From assembly GCA_019232985.1 (NCBI GenBank), contig JAFAMW010000028.1, positions 30,070-94,069 on the forward strand: DNA of 64,000 bases. Reading direction: 5' to 3'. The notes beneath the pieces are model-generated. The model was not told where the DNA came from. It saw only the letters and a list, made by a program, of their open reading frames with translations, and did not search any database. The position numbers and the translations under genes are program-made. This DNA comes from Roseateles sp. (lineage in GTDB: Bacteria; Pseudomonadota; Gammaproteobacteria; Burkholderiales; Burkholderiaceae). The stretch's first letter is position 1. Each line of letters starts with the position of its first letter. Below are positions 46,857-54,837 of the stretch, piece by piece.

Positions 46857-46938
46857 CAACGACCAGGGCAAAACAGGCGAAAGCCTGTGACGCAAAGCCA
46901 CCGGCCTACCGCGCGCGAGCGCCATGGCAGCGGGGTTG
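46857..46938 (+). promoter_or_regulatory. Cyclic-di-GMP-I riboswitch (GEMM-I aptamer)
   Basis: The sequence fits the GEMM-I consensus and Vibrio cholerae Vc2. Pairing strand P1 is CAAC (46857-46860) with GTTG (46935-46938). CCAGGGCAAA is followed by a perfect hairpin ACAGGC-GAAA-GCCTGT (46873-46888) with the GNRA tetraloop. Then comes the invariant GACGCAAAGCC (46889-46899), then ACCGGCCTACC, a variable stem, and ATGGCAGCGGGGTTG. All family-invariant blocks are present and in order. The aptamer lies 57 bp upstream of the S53 lipoprotein gene. Confidence 0.93.
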
Positions 46939-46950
46939 CAATCGCTGCAA

Positions 46951-46974
46951 CGGCCTTCCGGCCGCCTGGTTTTT
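46951..46974 (+). terminator. Expression-platform hairpin downstream of the riboswitch
   Basis: CGGCC-TTCC-GGCCG (46951-46964) is followed after five bases by five T residues (46970-46974), a short intrinsic-terminator-like hairpin before the start codon. Just upstream GTTGCA (46935-46940) pairs perfectly with TGCAAC (46946-46951). That hairpin competes with the aptamer P1 strand, giving a possible switch. Whether ligand turns expression on or off cannot be read from this. Confidence 0.55.
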
Positions 46975-46994
46975 CCCCCTCAGCAGGAAACACC

Positions 46995-48833
46995 ATGCCC
47001 GGACCCCGCGCCGTTCACCCGACCACCGCCACCCTGTCGCTGCTGCTGTGCGCGGCGCTCAGCGCCTGCGGCGGCGGCAGCCCCGACAGCACGACCGCGA
47101 CGCTGCAGGCCGAGGCGGTCGCCCCCGCGGCGCTGCCGGCGGTCCAGGCCCAGCCGAGCTTCCACCTCGCGCCGGTCATGCTCGACGAACCCGACGACGC
47201 CGACCGCGACGTGCCGTCGATGTCGGCGCTGCGCGCGCCGCACGCGATCGGCTTGAGCGCCGACCAGGCGGCCGTCGAGACGCGCGGCCTGACGGTCGCG
47301 GCGATCCTCGCGAACCAGCGCCCGCACATCGAATCGGCCGGCACGGCCCAGCCCGCCGCGACGACCGCGGCCGTCGTGACCTATACGCCGGCGCAGATCC
47401 GCGCGGCCTACGGCATGGCCGCGCTGCCCGCGACGGCGGCGGGCTTGAGCGCGGCCCAGGCCGCCCAGCAGGGCGCCGGCCAGACCATCTACATCGTCGA
47501 CGCGAACAACGACCCGAACGCCGCCGCCGAGCTCGCCGCGTTCAACGCGAAGTTCGGCCTGCCGACCTGCACGACCCAGGCGATCGCCGCGTCGAGCGCG
47601 CTGCCGCTCGCGGCCGCGTCGACGACGGCCGGCTGCACGCTGGCTATCGTCTACGCGACGGCCGCCGGCGGCATGACGGCGAACGCGCCGGCCTACGACA
47701 GCGGCTGGCAGACCGAGATTGCGCTCGACCTGCAATGGGCCCACGCGACCGCGCCGCGCGCGCGCCTGGTCCTGATCGAGGTGCCCGACTCCTCGACGAC
47801 GAGCCTGCTCGGCGGCGTCAAGCTCGCGAACGCGATGGGCAAGGGCGTCGTGTCGATGAGCTTCGGCGGCGCCGAGGGCAGCTGGATGAGCGGCACCAAC
47901 AGCGCGTTCGCGGCGAGCGGCATGAGCTATGTCGCGGCGGCCGGCGACGGCGGCGCGGGCGTGTCCTGGCCCGCGGCCGAGCCGAGCGTGCTCGCGGTCG
48001 GCGGCACGACGCTGAGCTGGTCGGGCAGCGGCACGCGCAGCGAAGTCGTCTGGAGCAAGACCGGCGGCGGCGCGAGCGCCTATTTCGCGCGGCCCTCGTA
48101 CCAGACCAGCAGCGTGCCCGGCATGGGCGCGTCGACCCAGCGCCTCGTCTCGGACGTGTCCTTCAACGCCGACCCGAACACCGGCCAGTACGTCGCGATC
48201 CAGCCCCAGGGCGGCAGCCTCGGCTGGGTCAGCGCGGGCGGCACGAGCCTGTCGACGCCGCAATGGGCGGGCCTGCTCGCCGTGAGCAACGCGCTGCGCG
48301 CGAGCGCCGGCGCGGCCACGATCGGCGACCCGCACGCGGCGCTGTACACGAGCATCGCGAGCGTCCCGGGCAACTACGCGGCCGCGCTCGCCGACGTCAC
48401 GAGCGGCAGCAACGGCAGCTGCGCGCTGTGCAGCGCCCACGCCGGCTACGACACGCCGACCGGCCTCGGCACGCCGAACACGACGAGCCTGCTCACCCAG
48501 CTCAGCGGCGTCGCCGCGGGCACGCCGAGCAGCTCGGGCACCAGCGCCGCGCCGGCGCCCGCGAACAGCGGCCCGCAGATCAGCGCGAGCGCCTGGACGG
48601 CGACCCACGGCAAGGCCTTCAGCGGCACGTTCAGCGTCAAGGACGGCGCGGGCCTGTCGATGACGATCTCGATCTCGGGCATCCCGTCGGGCATGAACCT
48701 CGCGATGGGCAGCGGCGGCGTGATCACGGCGACCTGGGCCGCGCCGGTGACCGGCAAATACACGCTGAGCATCAAGGCGACCGACAGCGCGGGGCTCAGC
48801 AGCAACGCCAGCCTGCTCTTGACGGTTCAATAA
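46995..48833 (+). CDS. S53-family peptidase, predicted lipoprotein, with C-terminal Ig-like domain
   Basis: 612 residues. Lipobox LSAC with Cys25, so it is probably lipid-anchored. Sedolisin-type catalytic residues are Glu241 and Asp245 in GWQTEIALDLQWAHA and Ser418 in SAGGTSLSTPQWAG; AAGDGGAGVSWPA covers the oxyanion-site Asp. No full pro-kumamolisin domain is apparent. After residue about 515 a Ser/Ala linker leads to a cadherin/He_PIG-like beta domain (ISASAWTATHGKAFSGTFSV to the end). The ATG at 46995 has AGGA upstream and follows the c-di-GMP riboswitch; longer upstream reading is non-coding. First gene of a run ending in an HD-GYP protein, so proteolysis at the surface is tied to c-di-GMP. 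Confidence 0.88.
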   Translation: MPGPRAVHPTTATLSLLLCAALSACGGGSPDSTTATLQAEAVAPAALPAVQAQPSFHLAPVMLDEPDDADRDVPSMSALRAPHAIGLSADQAAVETRGLTVAAILANQRPHIESAGTAQPAATTAAVVTYTPAQIRAAYGMAALPATAAGLSAAQAAQQGAGQTIYIVDANNDPNAAAELAAFNAKFGLPTCTTQAIAASSALPLAAASTTAGCTLAIVYATAAGGMTANAPAYDSGWQTEIALDLQWAHATAPRARLVLIEVPDSSTTSLLGGVKLANAMGKGVVSMSFGGAEGSWMSGTNSAFAASGMSYVAAAGDGGAGVSWPAAEPSVLAVGGTTLSWSGSGTRSEVVWSKTGGGASAYFARPSYQTSSVPGMGASTQRLVSDVSFNADPNTGQYVAIQPQGGSLGWVSAGGTSLSTPQWAGLLAVSNALRASAGAATIGDPHAALYTSIASVPGNYAAALADVTSGSNGSCALCSAHAGYDTPTGLGTPNTTSLLTQLSGVAAGTPSSSGTSAAPAPANSGPQISASAWTATHGKAFSGTFSVKDGAGLSMTISISGIPSGMNLAMGSGGVITATWAAPVTGKYTLSIKATDSAGLSSNASLLLTVQ

Positions 48834-48881
48834 CGCTTGCGGGGGTTAGGATCCGCCCAGCCGATTGGGAGGAGGACTGCG

Positions 48882-49349
48882 ATGAGAACTGTCCCGCCGT
48901 ACCGGGCCGCGCCACTGGCGGCCGGCGCCCTCCTGGCGCTGCTGTGCAGCCTCGCCGCCGGCGCCGTCGACAGCGCCGGCATGGTCAAGACGCTCAAGGG
49001 CCAGGTCAATATCCTGCGCGCGGGCCAGACCCTGCCCGTGCGCGTCGGCGACCCGGTGCTCGAGGGCGACCAGCTCAACACCGGCGCCGACTCCTCGGTC
49101 GGCATCACGCTGCGCGACGACACCCTGCTCGCGGCCGGCGCGCGCTCGACGCTCGAGATCCGGCATTTCTCGTTCAACCCGACCACGCACGACGGCCGGC
49201 TCGATTCCAACGTCAAACGCGGCACGCTCGCGGTGATCTCGGGCAAGATCGCCCACGCCCACCCCGAGGCCGTGCAGTTCAGCACCAACTCGCTCACGCT
49301 CGGCGTGCGCGGGACCGAGTTCATCATCGACGCGGGCGAGCAGCCATGA
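48882..49349 (+). CDS. FecR-domain exported protein
   Basis: 155 residues. Signal peptide (APLAAGALLALLCSLAAGAV). The FecR fold follows: VKTLKGQVNILRAGQTLPV, VGDPVLEGDQLNTGADSSVG, LLAAGARSTLEI, and LTLGVRGTEFII at the end. Stand-alone FecR domains of this kind are periplasmic and often paired with CHASE2 or adenylate-cyclase genes. Excellent ribosome-binding site GGAGGA 5-10 bases before the ATG at 48882. It lies 48 bp after the protease stop; its stop overlaps the OmpA start as ATGA. Confidence 0.87.
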   Translation: MRTVPPYRAAPLAAGALLALLCSLAAGAVDSAGMVKTLKGQVNILRAGQTLPVRVGDPVLEGDQLNTGADSSVGITLRDDTLLAAGARSTLEIRHFSFNPTTHDGRLDSNVKRGTLAVISGKIAHAHPEAVQFSTNSLTLGVRGTEFIIDAGEQP

Positions 49350-49960
49350 CGCTGCACCGCCCCCCCGCACGGCTGGCCCTTCTCGCGCTTCTCGCGCTGC
49401 TCGGCCTGCTCGGCGCCTGCGCGGCGCCGCAGCGCGTGATCCTGCTGCCCGCGCCCGACGGCAAGGTCGGCGCCGTCGAGGTCGACAGCGGCGCGAGCCA
49501 CCAGCGCGTCGACACCGCCTACGGCGGCGCGACCGTGCCGCAACACGGCCAGATCGGCAGCTTCAAGACCGACGCGGCGAGCGTCGAGCGCGACTACGGC
49601 GCGCTGCTCGCCGCGCGACCGCCGCGGCCCGTCAGCTTCGTCGTGCATTTCCAGAACGGCTCGTCGACCGAGCTCACGCCCGACTCGGCCGCCGTGGTCC
49701 AGCAGATCCTCGCCGAGCTCGCGCGGCGCGGCGCGCCCGAGCTGATCGTGACCGGCCATACCGACTCGACCGGCACCGACGACTACAACGACCACCTGTC
49801 GTTGCAGCGCGCCCAGACCGTCGTCGACTTCCTGAGCCGCCACGGCATCGCGGCCGCGCAGATGGAGGCGGTCGGGCGCGGCAAGCGCGACCCGGCCGTG
49901 CCGACCGCGAACGAGGTCGCCGAGCCCGCGAACCGCCGCGTCGAGATCACGATCCGATGA
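49346..49960 (+). CDS. OmpA-family lipoprotein
   Basis: 204 residues. A Leu/Ala-rich signal ends in the lipobox LGAC. The C-terminal OmpA-like peptidoglycan-binding domain includes SFVVHFQNGSSTELTPDS, TGHTDSTGTDDYNDHLSLQRA (the conserved Asp of the diaminopimelate site), and PANRRVEITIR. It probably links outer membrane to cell wall next to the FecR and CHASE2 proteins. The ATG overlaps the FecR stop and its own stop overlaps the HD-GYP start (both ATGA), so three genes are translationally coupled. Confidence 0.9.
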   Translation: MTLHRPPARLALLALLALLGLLGACAAPQRVILLPAPDGKVGAVEVDSGASHQRVDTAYGGATVPQHGQIGSFKTDAASVERDYGALLAARPPRPVSFVVHFQNGSSTELTPDSAAVVQQILAELARRGAPELIVTGHTDSTGTDDYNDHLSLQRAQTVVDFLSRHGIAAAQMEAVGRGKRDPAVPTANEVAEPANRRVEITIR

Positions 49961-52900
49961 GCGCGGCCGGGCGCCGCATGAAGCTGAACCTGCCCCACTC
50001 GGCATCGACGCTGCGGCGCCTGCTCGGCGGCGCACGCGGCCGGCCGGTCGCGCTCGGCGTGCTGCTGCTGTGCGTCGCGCTGCAGCTGTGGCTCGCGCTG
50101 CCGCAGCGCTGGCGCGCCGCGCTGCCGACACCGCTCGCGGCGTCGCTGCACGCGCTGGCCCGGCCGCACGAGCTCGCGCGGCTCGCGCTGTTCGACGCCT
50201 ACCAGGCGCGCGCGCCACGCCGGCCCGCGAGCCAGCCCGTCACGATCGTCGCGATCGACGAGAAAAGCCTCGCCGCGCTCGGCCAATGGCCGTGGCCGCG
50301 CGACCGGCTCGGCGCGCTCGTCAACGCGATCGAGGCCCATGGGCCGGCCGCGATCGGCCTCGACATCTACATGCCCGAGCCGGACCAGAACTCGCCCGAG
50401 CGCCTCGCCGGGCGCCTGCCGCCCGAGCAGCAGGCGCTGATCGACGGCCTGCGCGCGCTGCCGACCAGCGACGCCCAGCTCGCCCAGGCGCTGCACGACG
50501 CGCCGAGCGTGCTCGGCGCGGTCGGCTTCGACTTCGAGACCTACACGACCAGCGCGACGCTGCGCAGCACGCCGCTCGCGACCCAGGGCGCGGACCCGCG
50601 GCCCTTCGTGCGGGCCTACCCGCGCGTGCTCGCGAGCCTGCCGCTGCTGCAGGCCGCCGCCCATGGCCAGGGTCTGCTCAGCGTCGACACGCGCGGCGAG
50701 ACCGTCGTGCGCCGCGTGCCGCTGCTCGCGCGCGTCGGCGGCCAGCTCGTGCCGAGCTTCGCGATGGAGATGCTGCGCGTGGGCAGCGGCGCGGCGACGA
50801 TCGAGGCCCACGCGCAGGCGCATGGCGTGACGGCGGTCCAGGTCGCCGACCTCAGCGTGCCGACCCAGCCCGAGGGCGACATCTGGCTGCGCTACGCGCC
50901 GCTCGCGACGGGCCTCGGCCGCTACGTGTCGGCCGCCGACCTGCTGCAGGGCCGCGTCGACCCGGCCCAGCTCGAGGGCAAGCTCGTGCTGGTCGGCCTG
51001 ACCGGCTCGGGCCTCAACGACATGCGCACGACGGCGCTGCACGAGCTCGTGCCCGGCGTCGAGATCCAGGCCCAGCTGATCGAGTCGCTGTTCGACGGGG
51101 CGCTGCTGCGCCGGCCGCGCTGGCTCGCCGCGCTCGAGCCGCTGCTCGTGCTCGGCGTCGGGCTCGCGCTGATCTGGTTCCTGCCGCGCGCGAACCAGCG
51201 CACGGCGCGCCAGCTCAAGACCCACCCGCGCCGCGCGGTCGGCCTGCTCGCGCTCGGCGTGCTCGCGCTGCTCGCGCTGGGGCTCGCGCTGTTCCAGGGC
51301 TTCGGCCTGCTGTTCGACGCGGCCGGCGTCGCGATCGGCCTGACGCTCGTGACCGGCGTGCTGATGGCCAACGCGATGATCGACAGCCTCGGCGACGCGC
51401 AGCACAAGATGGTCCAGCTGGTCGAGAGCGGCCTTGCGCTCGGCCGCGAGCACGGCCGCGACGGCCTGCTGCGCGCGACGCTCGACAGCGCGCGCCAGAT
51501 CACCGGCTGCGAGGCCGCGCTGATCTACCTGAAGACCGACGCCGACGCGCTCGCCGTCGCGGCCCAGCATGGCTTCGACGCGGCGACGCTCGCCGAGATC
51601 GCGCCCGCGCAGCCCGGCGCGCCGCGGCCGCTCGCGCAGCGCGCGGCCGGCGACGCGCAGGCGCTCAACGTCGACGCGACGCGCGGCGGCGCCGCGCCGG
51701 CGGTGCTGCCGCGGCTCGCTTCGGGCGCGGCGGTGCGCTCGGCGCTGAGCGTGCCCATCATGCCGCGCGAGGGCCAGGTGCTCGGCGTGATCCAGCTCGT
51801 CAACGCGGTCGAGCCGCTGAGCCGCGACGTGATCGCGTTCGACGAACGGCTCACGCCCTTCATCGAGGCGCTCGCCGCGCAGGCCGCCGTGGGCCTCGAG
51901 AACCAGCAGCTCACCGAGTCGCTGAACGCGTTGATCGAGTCGATCATCAAGATCATCGCGGGCGCGATCGACGCGAAGAGCCCGTACACGGGCGGCCATT
52001 GCGAGCGCGTGCCCGAACTCGCGATGATGCTCGCGCGCGTGGCCTGCGAGGTGCGCGAAGGCCCGCTCGCCGAGTTCGCGTTCAAGAGCGACGAGGAATG
52101 GCGCGAGTTCCGCATCGGCGCCTGGCTGCACGACTGCGGCAAGGTCACGACGCCCGAATACGTGGTCGACAAGGCGACCAAGCTAGAGACCATCTACAAC
52201 CGCATCCACGAGGTGCGCACGCGCTTCGAGGTGCTGCTGCGCGACGCCGAGATCGCGCGCCTGCGCGAGGTCCACGAGCAGGGCCTCGACGCGCGCGAGG
52301 CCGAGCGGCGCTACGCGGACACGCGCGCCCGGCTGTTCGAGGACTTCGAGTTCCTCGCGACGTGCAACCTCGGCGCCGAGTTCCTCGCGAGCGAGTCGGT
52401 CGCGCGCCTCGAGCAGATCGGCCGGCGGCCCTGGCAGCGCCATTTCGACGACCGGCTCGGCCTGTCGCAAGCCGAGCTGCTGCGGCACGGCGACGGCCCG
52501 GCCGCGCCGCTGCCCGCGCCGGAGACCCTGCTCGCCGACCGGCGCGAGCACGTGATCGAGCGCCCGCCGGGCCGGGCGCGGGCCGCGCAGCAGGGCTTCA
52601 AGGTCGCGGTGCCCGAGCACCTGTACAACCTCGGCGAGCTGCACAACCTGCGCGTGAGCCGCGGCACGCTGACGGCCGAGGAGCGCTTCAAGATCAACGA
52701 GCACGTGATCCAGACGCTGGTGATGCTCGAGCAGTTGCCGCTGCCGCCGAACCTGCGCCGCGTGCCCGAGTACGCGGGCACCCACCACGAGACGCTGACG
52801 GGCAGCGGCTACCCGCGCCAGCTCGTCGCGGCCGAGCTGTCGATCCCGGCGCGCATCATGGCGATCGCCGACATCTTCGAGGCGCTGACCGCGTCGGACC

Positions 52901-53097
52901 GGCCGTACAAGAAGGCGAAGACCCTGTCGGAGTCGGTCGAGATCCTGTGGCGCTTCAAGCGCGACCGCCACATCGACCCGCAGCTGTTCGACCTGTTCCT
53001 CACGTCGGGCGTCTACCTCGAGTACGCGCGGCGCTATCTGGCGCCCGAGCTGATCGACGCGGTGGACGTCGAGCGCTACGTCGGGTCCCTCGATTGA
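49957..53097 (+). CDS. CHASE2-GAF-HD-GYP protein, predicted cyclic-di-GMP phosphodiesterase
   Basis: 1046 residues. After an N-terminal membrane segment (ALGVLLLCVALQLWLALP) comes a periplasmic CHASE2 domain (about 95-370: VTIVAIDEKSLAALGQWPWPR, AIGLDIYMPEPD, LVLVGLTGSGLND). Two to three more helices follow (about 385-480), then a GAF domain (about 500-650). The HD-GYP region has YTGGHCERVPELA, His725-Asp726 in LHDCGKV, then HHETLTGSGYP with Gly951-Tyr952-Pro953. HD and GYP motifs are about 225 residues apart where about 65 is usual, so about 160 residues (IYNRIHEVRTRFEVLL to KVAVPEHLYN) are inserted. It would hydrolyse the ligand of the upstream riboswitch. Confidence 0.92.
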   Translation: MSAAGRRMKLNLPHSASTLRRLLGGARGRPVALGVLLLCVALQLWLALPQRWRAALPTPLAASLHALARPHELARLALFDAYQARAPRRPASQPVTIVAIDEKSLAALGQWPWPRDRLGALVNAIEAHGPAAIGLDIYMPEPDQNSPERLAGRLPPEQQALIDGLRALPTSDAQLAQALHDAPSVLGAVGFDFETYTTSATLRSTPLATQGADPRPFVRAYPRVLASLPLLQAAAHGQGLLSVDTRGETVVRRVPLLARVGGQLVPSFAMEMLRVGSGAATIEAHAQAHGVTAVQVADLSVPTQPEGDIWLRYAPLATGLGRYVSAADLLQGRVDPAQLEGKLVLVGLTGSGLNDMRTTALHELVPGVEIQAQLIESLFDGALLRRPRWLAALEPLLVLGVGLALIWFLPRANQRTARQLKTHPRRAVGLLALGVLALLALGLALFQGFGLLFDAAGVAIGLTLVTGVLMANAMIDSLGDAQHKMVQLVESGLALGREHGRDGLLRATLDSARQITGCEAALIYLKTDADALAVAAQHGFDAATLAEIAPAQPGAPRPLAQRAAGDAQALNVDATRGGAAPAVLPRLASGAAVRSALSVPIMPREGQVLGVIQLVNAVEPLSRDVIAFDERLTPFIEALAAQAAVGLENQQLTESLNALIESIIKIIAGAIDAKSPYTGGHCERVPELAMMLARVACEVREGPLAEFAFKSDEEWREFRIGAWLHDCGKVTTPEYVVDKATKLETIYNRIHEVRTRFEVLLRDAEIARLREVHEQGLDAREAERRYADTRARLFEDFEFLATCNLGAEFLASESVARLEQIGRRPWQRHFDDRLGLSQAELLRHGDGPAAPLPAPETLLADRREHVIERPPGRARAAQQGFKVAVPEHLYNLGELHNLRVSRGTLTAEERFKINEHVIQTLVMLEQLPLPPNLRRVPEYAGTHHETLTGSGYPRQLVAAELSIPARIMAIADIFEALTASDRPYKKAKTLSESVEILWRFKRDRHIDPQLFDLFLTSGVYLEYARRYLAPELIDAVDVERYVGSLD

Positions 53098-53110
53098 GGC
53101 CCGTCATCGT

Positions 53111-53251
53111 TCATTGCGGTCGCGGCCATTCGGTCTGCCAGGTCGCGCCCATGTCGGCCGACGAGAGCAGCTGGCGCCCGGTGTAGACAAAGATACGGTC
53201 GCCGATGCGATGGACCGATATCGAGGGGCTATGGCCGTCGATCGTGATGCC
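53111..53251 (-). pseudogene. C-terminal fragment of a BNR/Asp-box repeat protein
   Basis: The minus strand reads ITIDGHSPSISVHRIGDRIF then VYTGRQLLSSADMGATWQTE. SADMGATW is a canonical Asp-box (SxDxGxTW), the beta-hairpin mark of sialidase-like propellers. Upstream the frame degenerates and no start or signal is found, so this is a remnant. A real short protein is unlikely. Confidence 0.4.
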
Positions 53252-53562
53252 CCTGCGCTGCCGGCTCCACCGCTCCGTAGCCCAAATGGCGCTTGGCTTT
53301 GACCTAGTCAAGCGCTCTCCGAAGGCAAGGGCGAGGCGCTACCGGCAAGTCGCGCGAGAAAAAATATACCAAGACCTTGAAACCGTTGCCCGGCCAAGCG
53401 AACAAGCAGTCTGTGCCGTGATCGACTCGCCGATTTCCGAGTTCGGCGGACTTCAGGCCTGAGCCGCAGGATCGGGGCGGGGCGGGTGCTGACCGCGAGC
53501 CGCGCACGAGCGAGCCCGCGCCGGTCAGGTCAGTGCGGCACTCGTCGAGCCAGAATCGAGGC
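53252..53562. other. Gene-poor, AT-richer spacer
   Basis: About 310 bp with noticeably lower G+C around 53285-53440. A plus-strand frame (53205-53462) could encode a basic peptide containing AREKIYQDLETVARPSEQAV, but it has no ribosome-binding site or recognisable relative. It may be a decayed foreign insertion. Confidence 0.3.
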
Positions 53563-54642
53563 TTAGGGGATCGGCAGGCCCGCGATCTTGCCGAAGGTGC
53601 GCGCCGCGGTCGCCAGGCCGACGGCCATCTTGGCCAGCGTCGCGGCCTTGATCGCCGTGGCGGTCTTGGGCTGGCGCTTGGCCTTCCACTCGACCACCTC
53701 CTTGCGCACGCGCTCGCTGACCTGGCGATAGGGCTCGAGCTTCTTGTCGAGCGACTTGATCTCCGCGAGCATGGTCTTGTTGCCGGCGGCGAGTTCCTTG
53801 ATCAGGTCCTGCTGCTTGGGGTTCTGGGTCTGGACCTTGAGCAGCTTCTCGAGGCCCGCGTTGAGCGAACCGACCAGGGTGTCGGCGTTCTTCTCGAGCG
53901 CGGCGATCTTCGCGTCGAACTTGACCTGGCTGAGGTCGACGGTCTTCACGGTGCCGGTGATCTTGCCGAAGATCGGCGAGAGGTCCGACAGCACCTCCTT
54001 CGACCGGCTCGGCTGGCCTTCCTTCTCGATCTTCGCGAGCAGGTCGTCGCGCAGGTAGAGCAGCTCGCCGCCGGCCTCCTCGACGCTTTGCGCGATGTCG
54101 CCGGCGAGCACCGCGAGCTCGGCGATGGTCTTGAAGATCGCCATCACGCCGAGCAGGTTCGCGCCGCCGCTCGCGATCATGCTCGCGAGCGAGGTGCTGA
54201 TCGCGAGCGCGCCGACGAGCGCCTTGGTCACGCACTTGGTCTTGAACTTCGACAGGTTCTTGTTGCGCCGCACCGCCTGGGCCCAGACGTCCTCGACCGC
54301 GGCCGTGACGCCGGCCTCCTGGCCCGCGGCGACCTGCTTGAGCACCTTCTCCGTCGTCGCGACCATGCGCTCGGCCTCGACCTTGGACAAGGTCGCGACC
54401 TTGTCGTTGAGCTTCTTGAGCTCCTCGGCAATGATCTTGCGCGGCTTGTCCACATAGGCGTCGGCCGCGTCGATCAGCTGCTGCCAGCGCAGGCCCTCCT
54501 TGCCCTTCTCGATCAGCGCCTCGAGCTCCTTGTCGATCTCCATCACCACCGTGAGCTGCATGTCGGGGATGACCAGGTTCTTCAGCTTCGCCTTGTCGAC
54601 GTCTCGGAGCAGGTCGATCTTCTTGAGGAGTCGGGTACCCAT
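53563..54642 (-). CDS. Unknown helical protein with coiled coils around a hydrophobic core
   Basis: 359 residues, Lys/Glu/Ala-rich, no Cys-rich or catalytic motif. Residues about 10-150 are amphipathic helix (KELEALIEKGKEGL, KKLNDKVATLSKVEAERMVA). Residues about 155-205 form a hydrophobic stretch (ALVGALAISTSLASMIASGG and GVMAIFKTIAELAVLAGDIA). Residues about 250-330 are again coiled coil (FDAKIAALEKNADTLVGSLN). No signal peptide. The plan of long helices flanking a hydrophobic hairpin recalls alpha-helical pore-forming toxins (ClyA/XaxA-like) or a secreted effector; this is only a resemblance. The ATG at 54642 (MGTRLLKK) starts the helical region; an in-frame ATG at 54714 adds 24 Trp/His/Pro-rich residues. 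Confidence 0.6.
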   Translation of the reverse strand: MGTRLLKKIDLLRDVDKAKLKNLVIPDMQLTVVMEIDKELEALIEKGKEGLRWQQLIDAADAYVDKPRKIIAEELKKLNDKVATLSKVEAERMVATTEKVLKQVAAGQEAGVTAAVEDVWAQAVRRNKNLSKFKTKCVTKALVGALAISTSLASMIASGGANLLGVMAIFKTIAELAVLAGDIAQSVEEAGGELLYLRDDLLAKIEKEGQPSRSKEVLSDLSPIFGKITGTVKTVDLSQVKFDAKIAALEKNADTLVGSLNAGLEKLLKVQTQNPKQQDLIKELAAGNKTMLAEIKSLDKKLEPYRQVSERVRKEVVEWKAKRQPKTATAIKAATLAKMAVGLATAARTFGKIAGLPIP

Positions 54643-54732
54643 GGGTGGGGTCTTTCCGCCGCAGCGTTGAGGATGAGATGGGGTCGCCAGCCAGTGGCGC
54701 CGATTGTGCGACATAGCCCATGCGCCCTGTGC

Positions 54733-54819
54733 TCAGGCGCCGAGCCGGTCGCGCAGGCTGTAGTACCAGGCCGCGAGGCTCGTCAGCGGCAGGCGCGCGA
54801 ACGCGTCGAAGACGGCCAT
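54733..54819 (-). other. 28-codon ORF or C-terminal remnant
   Basis: Between the helical protein and the aldo/keto reductase the minus strand encodes AVFDAFARLPLTSLAAWYYS then LRDRLGA and a stop. It looks like the amphipathic tail of a larger lost protein; no homologous start was found upstream because the reductase stop lies at 54838. Confidence 0.2.
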
Positions 54820-54837
54820 CGCGCCGCCGGGCGCCCG

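Noticed and set aside
53114..53302. Plus-strand 62-residue ORF after the HD-GYP gene
   Set aside because: It is antisense to the Asp-box fragment, has no ribosome-binding site and resembles nothing known.
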